The notes under the pieces were generated by a model. It ran no database searches, was not told where the DNA came from, and was given only the letters and a program-made list of their open reading frames with translations. Below are positions 58,628 through 64,000 of a stretch of DNA of 64,000 nucleotides, piece by piece; position 1 is the first letter of the stretch, and each line of letters starts with the position of its first letter. The DNA lies in contig JAGWYN010000015.1 in the NCBI GenBank assembly GCA_018969295.1, positions 37,853 through 101,852 on the forward strand. Direction: 5' to 3'. The position numbers were made by a program, and so were the translations under genes. Source of the stretch: Chloroflexota bacterium (GTDB taxonomy: Bacteria > Chloroflexota > Anaerolineae > Caldilineales > Caldilineaceae).

Positions 58628-61600
58628 ATGAATGTATTTGACCTACGCACCCGTGTGGTCGACGAGTATGCTGCCTACATCGCCAGTTTTATTGAGATCC
58701 GTGACCGCCGGATTCGCGCACAGGTCGACGCCGAGCTGGCTGGCGGCCTGCTGTGGCCCGACGCGTTGCTCCAGCTGAATCCAAATTTTGAACCAGGGGC
58801 TTCGCTCGACAAACTGGTTGCCGACGGCCTGCTCGACACACGTTGTCGCCAGATTTTTACAGCCGTCCAGGAGGGAAGAGATCCGGTGCCGCTGCGTCTG
58901 CACCGCCACCAGGTGGACGCGATCCAGATGGCCAGGGCGGGGGCCAGCTATGTGGTGAGCACAGGCACCGGTTCGGGCAAAAGCCTCACCTATATTCTGC
59001 CGATCGTCGACCATGTGCTGCGCACGGGGAGTGGGAAGGGGATCCGGGCGATCGTCGTCTACCCGATGAATGCGTTGGCCAACAGCCAGCTGTTGGAGCT
59101 GCGTAAATTTTTGAGTCGAGACGGGCAGCCGGCGGTGACCTTTCGCCGGTACACGGGGCAGGAGTCTGACGAAGAGCGCAAGGAGATTGTCGCCAGCCCG
59201 CCCGACATTTTATTGACCAACTATGTGATGTTGGAGCTGCTGCTGACCCGCCCTTTCGAGCAGCCGATTGTGCAGGCCGCGCGCGGGGTTTTGCAGTTTC
59301 TGGTCTTGGACGAGCTGCACACCTACCGGGGTCGGCAGGGAGCAGACGTGGCGTTGTTGGTGAGGCGGGTTCGTTATCTGGCCGCCAATCCTGCGCTGCA
59401 GTGTGTGGGCACGTCGGCGACGATGGCAGGAGGCGGCACGTTTGCGGGCCAGCAGGCCCAGATTGCGGCAGTGGCCACACGCCTGTTCGGCACGACAGTG
59501 GCCCCGCAGGCGGTGATCGGCGAGACCCTGCGCCGGGTCACCCCCGAGCCTGCGCTGGCTGACCCGCTCTTTGTAGAGAAACTGCGGAGCCGCGTGCAGG
59601 CTGCCACCCCGCCTTCTGAAGAATTTTCGGCGTTTTGTGCCGACCCTTTGTGCAGCTGGCTTGAAACGACTTTGGGATTGGAGAGCGAGCCAGGAAGTGA
59701 TCGGCTGCGGCGGGCTACCCCGACGAGTGTGGCCCGTGCCGCAGCGCAGCTGGCCGCGCAGATCAGCCTGCCAGAGACCACCTGTCGAGATGCCATCGAA
59801 CGCACCCTGCTGGCAGGCTACCGGGTGCGCAAGGATCGTACGGGATTTCCGGTTTTTGCCTTTCGTTTGCACCAGTTTGTAGGCCGTGGGGACACGGTCT
59901 ACGCTTCGCTCGACGAGCCGGAGCTGCGTTGGATCACCACGCAGAAACAGCAGTTTGTGCCCCACGACCGCAGCCGGGTGCTGCTCCCGCTGGCGTTTTG
60001 TCGCGAGTGTGGCCAGGAGTACTATACGGTCGTGCACCACCCAGCCAACGCGCAGCAGCCAGGGCATTTTGAGGCGCGCGAACTCAACGATCTGCAGGCG
60101 GGCGAGCGCTGCGGCTTTCTCTACGCCAGCACCGAACAGCCCTGGCCGGACCGCAGCGACGAGGCGCTCGACCGTCTGCCCGAGGACTGGGTCGAATTCA
60201 ATGGGGAGACGCTCAAGGTCAAGCCGAGCAGCCGTCAGCGGCTGCCAGAAATGCACTTTGTCGACGGGGCCGGGCGTATCACGCCGGCGGGCCGCCGTTT
60301 TCATTTTGTACCAGCCCCTTTTGCCTTCTGTCTGCACTGTGGGGTGAGCTACTCCAGCCGCCAGCGTTCTGACTACGGCAAATTGAGCGTGCTTTCTTCG
60401 GAGGGGCGCAGCACAGCGACGACCGTGCTCAGCCTGTCGACCTTGCAGGTGCTGCGTCAGGACACTGCGCTCAACCCGGCTGCGCGCAAGCTGCTCAGCT
60501 TCACCGACAACCGGCAGGATGCTTCGTTGCAGGCGGGCCATTTCAACGATTTTGTCGAAGTCAGCATGCTGCGGGCGGCACTGCACCAGGCGGTCTTGCA
60601 AGCAGGGACGGCTGGCATCTCCCACGAGAGGTTGCCCCAGCAGGTCTATGCGGCGCTGGCGCTGCCGCTGAGTGCGTTTGCCAAAGACCCGCAGGTGCGT
60701 TTTGCTGCCAAAGAGGGCACCGAGCGCGCGCTGCGCGAGGTGCTTGCCTATCGACTCTACCAAGATTTGCGGCGGGGCTGGCGGGTGACTGCTCCCAATC
60801 TGGAACAGTGCGGGCTGCTCCAGATCCAATACCTGTCGTTGGACGAGCTGTGTGCGTCACAGTCAGACTGGGCACCGCTGCATCCGGCGCTGGCAGAGGC
60901 CAGCCCGGCAGTGCGCGAGCAGCTCTGCAGAACACTGCTCGATTTTTTGCGTCGTGAGCTGGCAGTCAACGTCGACTATCTGCGTGCAGACTACCAGGAG
61001 ACGATCAAGCAGCGGAGCAGCCAGTACCTGGTCGAACCGTGGGCGATCGACGAACAAGAGCAGCTGGCGCGCAGCTTTGTCGCCTACCCGCGACGTTCCC
61101 GCAGGGGAGACAGCGGCGAAGCGATCTATGTTTCAGGCCGTGGTGGATTTGGCCTCTATCTGCGCCGCAACACGACCTTGCCCCATTTTCCCCAGAAGCT
61201 CTCGACAGAGGAGACAGAGACGCTGATAGGCCAGCTTTTTCAGATGCTCAAGCTGCCCGGGTTGGTCGGAGAGGTGCACCCAGCCCGCGCAGACGACGAT
61301 GTGCCTGGCTACATGGTGCAGGCGGCAGGCATGGTGTGGCGCGCGGGGGACGGCAGAAGGCAGCAGTACGATTCCATCCGGGTGCTGCGGGGGGCCAGCA
61401 CCGGTGCCCGGGTCAACGACTTTTTTGTTCAGCTGTACCGGGGGCAGGTCGACCGTTTTCGTGGGCTGCGCGCCCGCGAACACACGGCGCAGGTCAACAC
61501 CGAGCAGCGTATCGACCGTGAGGAGCTTTTTCGCAGAGGAGAGCTGCCTCTGCTCTTCTGTTCGCCTACGATGGAGTTGGGGGTGGACATCGCCGAGCTC

Positions 61601-63811
61601 AACGCAGTGGGGCTGCGCAACGTGCCGCCGACGCCGGCCAACTACGCCCAGCGCAGCGGGCGGGCGGGCCGTAGCGGGCAACCTGCGCTGGTGTTGACCT
61701 ACTGCACCACAGGAAGCCCGCACGACCAGTACTTCTTTCGCCGTCCTCAGCAGATGGTCTCGGGTTCGGTTAAACCCCCGCGCATCGACCTCAGCAACGA
61801 AGAACTGGTGCGGTCGCATGTGCATGCGATCTGGCTGGCCGAGTCGGGGCTCTGGTTGGGAACGTCGCTCAAGGAGGTGCTGGATGTGGAAGGAGAGCAG
61901 CCGTCGTTGGCGCTCAAGCCGGCAGTCCGGGCTTCTTTGGAACGATCCAGCGTACGCCAGCGAGCGGCTGTACAGGCCCGGCAGGTGCTGGCCAGCCTGG
62001 GGGAAGACCTGACGGCAGCCTCCTGGTATCGGGACGGCTGGCTGGAGCAGGCGTTGGAGCAGGCGCTCGACCGGTTTGACCGGGCCAGCGACCGCTGGCG
62101 AGAGCTCTATCTGGCGGCGAGCAAACAGCGCGAGCTGCAAAACAAAATCATCGGGGATGCTGCACGCAGCAGCAGCGACAAAGGGGTGGCTCGACGGCTG
62201 CGCGAGGAGGCAGAGAGTCAGATGGAGCTGCTGGCTGGCGGGGGGAGCATGCAGTCGGATTTCTACAGCTACCGGTATTTTGCCAGCGAGGGCTTTCTGC
62301 CCGGCTACAACTTTCCACGCCTGCCCCTCTCTGCCTATATCGGCGGGCGCCGGCTGCGCGCCGGAGACAAGGACGAATATCTCAACCGCCCACGTTTTTT
62401 GGCGATCGCCGAGTTTGGCCCGCGCAGCATCATCTACCATGAAGGGTCCCGCTATCTGGTCGATCGGGTCATTTTGCCGGCAGAGGCGCACAGCGAGCAC
62501 GGACTGGTCACCAGCAGCGCCAAGCTTTGCCCGCGCTGCGGCCAGCTGCACGTGGTGGTGGAGGGGCTCTCCAACGACGACCTGTGCCGCCAGTGCGGCA
62601 CGGCGCTGAACGAACTGACCCAGTCGCTGATGCGGATGCAGAACGTGTCGACCCGTCGACGCGACCGCATCAGTTCCGACGAAGAAGAACGGCTGCGCAT
62701 GGGGTACGACCTGCGGACAGCAGTGCATTTTGACCGCAGCGGAACGCGTGCGGCCACACGTCTGGCCGATGTCTGCGGGGAGGACGGCCAGCCGCTGCTG
62801 CGGTTGACCTACAGCCAGGCAGCGACGATCTGGCGCATCAACCTGGGCTGGCGGCGGCGCAAGCCGGGCAGCCCGCCCGGGTTTATGCTCGACGTCGAGC
62901 GGGGCCGCTGGGCGCGCAACGCCGAGGAGCTCGACGAAGAGGAAGTGGCAGATGTGTTAAGCCCGGTCAAACAGCGGGTCATCCCCTTTGTGGAAGATCG
63001 CAAAAACTGTCTGTTGGTCGAGCCGGTCGCAGAGTTGCCGGTTGCGGTCATGGCGTCGCTTGCCCCAGCCCTCAAGAGCGCCGTGCAGGTGCTTTACCAG
63101 CTGGAAGACAGCGAGCTGGCAGCAGAACCGCTGCCCAGCCTGGACAACCGGCGTCTGCTGCTGCTGTACGAAGCCAGCGAAGGAGGGGCGGGGGTGCTGC
63201 ACCAGCTCTTTGACCAGCCCGACGCGATGGCGGAAGTAGCGGCCAAGGCGCTGGAGATCTGCCACTACGACCCGGTGAGTGGCGCCGATCTGCGACGTGC
63301 AGAGAACGCGCGCGAAGAGTGCGAAGCGGCCTGCTATGACTGTCTGATGAGCTACAGCAACCAGCCTGACCACGCGATGTTGGACCGCACCCTCCTGGTC
63401 GAACTGCTGCGCAGCCTGGCAGCCAGCACGGTGACCGCCAGCCCAGTTGGCCTGCCGCGCGCCGAACATGCCAGCCAGCTGGCCACACTTTGTCAGAGCG
63501 AACTGGAACGACAGTGGCTGGCCTTTGTCCAACGCCACAACCTGCGGCTGCCGACCACAGCGCAGCATCGGCTGGCAGCGTGCAACACGGTGGTGGATTT
63601 TTACTACCAGGACGAACGAGCAGTCATCTATGTCGACGGCTATTACCACAACCTGGAAGGCCGGCAGATCGACGACCGACGGCTGACCGCCTGCCTGGAG
63701 GACGCAGGGTACACCGTGGTGCGTTTTGGGACACAGCCGGCCCAGTGGGAGGAGATTGCACGCAAGCAGGAGTGGCTGTTTGGGAAAGCCTTGTCCCGCC
63801 CTTTTGCATAA
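58628..63811 (+). CDS. Large DEAD/DEAH helicase with DUF1998-type zinc region and C-terminal nuclease-like domain
   Basis: The 1,727-residue protein has helicase domain 1 with GTGSGKS (113-119) and DELH (228-231), and a long insert. Helicase domain 2 lies near 950-1020 (CSPTMELGVDIAEL; QRSGRAGRSGQ). A zinc pair CPRCG/CRQCG lies near 1300-1325. An MrfA/DUF1998-like part ends in CYDCLMSYSNQPDH (about 1565). The last about 110 residues resemble DUF559/Vsr-like endonucleases (SELERQWL; VVDFYYQDERAVIYVDGYYH; LEDAGYTVVRF). Relatives act in DNA repair (MrfA) or phage defence (DrmA of DISARM). The ATG follows AAAGGG by eight bases. No partner gene of either system is adjacent inside the window. Confidence 0.85.
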   Translation: MNVFDLRTRVVDEYAAYIASFIEIRDRRIRAQVDAELAGGLLWPDALLQLNPNFEPGASLDKLVADGLLDTRCRQIFTAVQEGRDPVPLRLHRHQVDAIQMARAGASYVVSTGTGSGKSLTYILPIVDHVLRTGSGKGIRAIVVYPMNALANSQLLELRKFLSRDGQPAVTFRRYTGQESDEERKEIVASPPDILLTNYVMLELLLTRPFEQPIVQAARGVLQFLVLDELHTYRGRQGADVALLVRRVRYLAANPALQCVGTSATMAGGGTFAGQQAQIAAVATRLFGTTVAPQAVIGETLRRVTPEPALADPLFVEKLRSRVQAATPPSEEFSAFCADPLCSWLETTLGLESEPGSDRLRRATPTSVARAAAQLAAQISLPETTCRDAIERTLLAGYRVRKDRTGFPVFAFRLHQFVGRGDTVYASLDEPELRWITTQKQQFVPHDRSRVLLPLAFCRECGQEYYTVVHHPANAQQPGHFEARELNDLQAGERCGFLYASTEQPWPDRSDEALDRLPEDWVEFNGETLKVKPSSRQRLPEMHFVDGAGRITPAGRRFHFVPAPFAFCLHCGVSYSSRQRSDYGKLSVLSSEGRSTATTVLSLSTLQVLRQDTALNPAARKLLSFTDNRQDASLQAGHFNDFVEVSMLRAALHQAVLQAGTAGISHERLPQQVYAALALPLSAFAKDPQVRFAAKEGTERALREVLAYRLYQDLRRGWRVTAPNLEQCGLLQIQYLSLDELCASQSDWAPLHPALAEASPAVREQLCRTLLDFLRRELAVNVDYLRADYQETIKQRSSQYLVEPWAIDEQEQLARSFVAYPRRSRRGDSGEAIYVSGRGGFGLYLRRNTTLPHFPQKLSTEETETLIGQLFQMLKLPGLVGEVHPARADDDVPGYMVQAAGMVWRAGDGRRQQYDSIRVLRGASTGARVNDFFVQLYRGQVDRFRGLRAREHTAQVNTEQRIDREELFRRGELPLLFCSPTMELGVDIAELNAVGLRNVPPTPANYAQRSGRAGRSGQPALVLTYCTTGSPHDQYFFRRPQQMVSGSVKPPRIDLSNEELVRSHVHAIWLAESGLWLGTSLKEVLDVEGEQPSLALKPAVRASLERSSVRQRAAVQARQVLASLGEDLTAASWYRDGWLEQALEQALDRFDRASDRWRELYLAASKQRELQNKIIGDAARSSSDKGVARRLREEAESQMELLAGGGSMQSDFYSYRYFASEGFLPGYNFPRLPLSAYIGGRRLRAGDKDEYLNRPRFLAIAEFGPRSIIYHEGSRYLVDRVILPAEAHSEHGLVTSSAKLCPRCGQLHVVVEGLSNDDLCRQCGTALNELTQSLMRMQNVSTRRRDRISSDEEERLRMGYDLRTAVHFDRSGTRAATRLADVCGEDGQPLLRLTYSQAATIWRINLGWRRRKPGSPPGFMLDVERGRWARNAEELDEEEVADVLSPVKQRVIPFVEDRKNCLLVEPVAELPVAVMASLAPALKSAVQVLYQLEDSELAAEPLPSLDNRRLLLLYEASEGGAGVLHQLFDQPDAMAEVAAKALEICHYDPVSGADLRRAENAREECEAACYDCLMSYSNQPDHAMLDRTLLVELLRSLAASTVTASPVGLPRAEHASQLATLCQSELERQWLAFVQRHNLRLPTTAQHRLAACNTVVDFYYQDERAVIYVDGYYHNLEGRQIDDRRLTACLEDAGYTVVRFGTQPAQWEEIARKQEWLFGKALSRPFA

Positions 63812-63819
63812 ATGCCTTA

Positions 63820-63887
63820 CCCCGACCGTGAGGGAGGGGCAGGGAGTTTGTCGTGTGTTGACATTCCCCCCTCCCTCACGGTCGGGG
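63820..63887. repeat. 20-bp perfect inverted repeat after the helicase gene
   Basis: CCCCGACCGTGAGGGAGGGG and its exact complement are separated by 28 bases. It starts eight bases after the helicase stop. It may be a terminator or the end structure of a mobile element. The loop contains TTGACA. Confidence 0.75.
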
Positions 63888-63942
63888 CTCCAAAAGTGTT
63901 TTTGTCAATCAGAAAGCGCGTCACTTGATCATCAAAAGCGTG
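63888..63942. repeat. Short direct repeats next to the right-edge coding fragment
   Basis: TGTCAATCA occurs at 63903-63911 and 63941-63949, and AAAGCGCGTCA at about 63913 is echoed by AAAGCGTGTCA at about 63935. Multiple repeats of this kind are seen at ends of IS21-like elements. The element itself lies outside the window. Confidence 0.35.

Positions 63943-64000
<58 letters not shown>

Noticed and set aside
58628..63811. A complete DISARM system
   Set aside because: Only one helicase-like protein is present; no drmB, drmC or DISARM methyltransferase gene follows inside the window.

Overview
The window is a 64 kb piece of a GC-rich bacterial chromosome (roughly 60-65 % GC by eye) with no plasmid or phage backbone. 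Gene content points to a facultatively aerobic member of the Chloroflexota (Caldilineae/Anaerolineae-like). It has a ba3-type cytochrome oxidase with a separate 39-residue subunit IIa, a cyanobacterial-style bidirectional Hox hydrogenase, menaquinone biosynthesis, large cytosolic glycoside hydrolases, and dispersed GAAACC/GGTTTC palindromes. This placement is an inference from content; no rRNA or other phylogenetic marker was compared.

Layout. 1-5.2 kb (minus strand): CBS-ACT regulator, pyruvate:ferredoxin oxidoreductase (nifJ) and a dihydroorotate-dehydrogenase-like protein in one operon, preceded by a small membrane protein. 5.3-9 kb: a CDF metal transporter, a GAF/HisKA_3 sensor kinase, a divergent DosR/NarL-type response regulator and a universal stress protein. 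9-20 kb: a radical SAM protein, then hoxEFUYHW, two SCO-like proteins and ba3 oxidase subunits IIa-II-I, all on the plus strand. 20-24.7 kb (minus): a GH13 enzyme and a formylglycine-enzyme-fold protein whose C-terminus looks like the variable region of a diversity-generating retroelement target. 24.8-27.6 kb: pyruvate phosphate dikinase. 27.9-36.8 kb: a LacI regulator, sugar-binding protein, two permeases, a YesL-like membrane protein, a G3E GTPase and a GH116 glycosidase, forming a glycoside uptake and hydrolysis cluster without its own ATPase. 37-39.3 kb: an AT-rich orphan DNA methyltransferase, tRNA-Lys and a damaged nucleotidyltransferase gene. 38.5-43.9 kb (minus): GNAT acetyltransferase, dynamin-like GTPase, FtsK translocase and a HAD phosphatase. 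44-49.2 kb: menF-menD-menB-menC. 49.4-58.4 kb: glutamate synthase gltBD, an M14 peptidase lipoprotein, a methyltransferase and an aldo/keto reductase. 58.6-63.8 kb: a 1,727-residue helicase-DUF1998-nuclease fusion, then a 20-bp inverted repeat and the broken edge of what may be a mobile element.

How it fits together. The most interesting hidden structure is a 16-bp palindrome, CTGGCCA-N2-TG(G/A)CCAG. I found it four times, always 125-172 bp upstream of a start codon: before the CBS-nifJ operon, the universal stress gene, the hox operon and ppdK. These are the pyruvate, hydrogen and energy-stress genes of the window. The two-component pair beside the stress gene resembles DosS/DosR, so I propose an undescribed hypoxia or energy-status regulon: pyruvate oxidation to reduced ferredoxin, NAD(H)-linked hydrogen cycling, and pyruvate/PEP interconversion under one operator. 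The regulator-operator link is inference. The second notable signal is the retroelement-like variable C-terminus near 22.5 kb; no reverse transcriptase or template repeat is inside the window.
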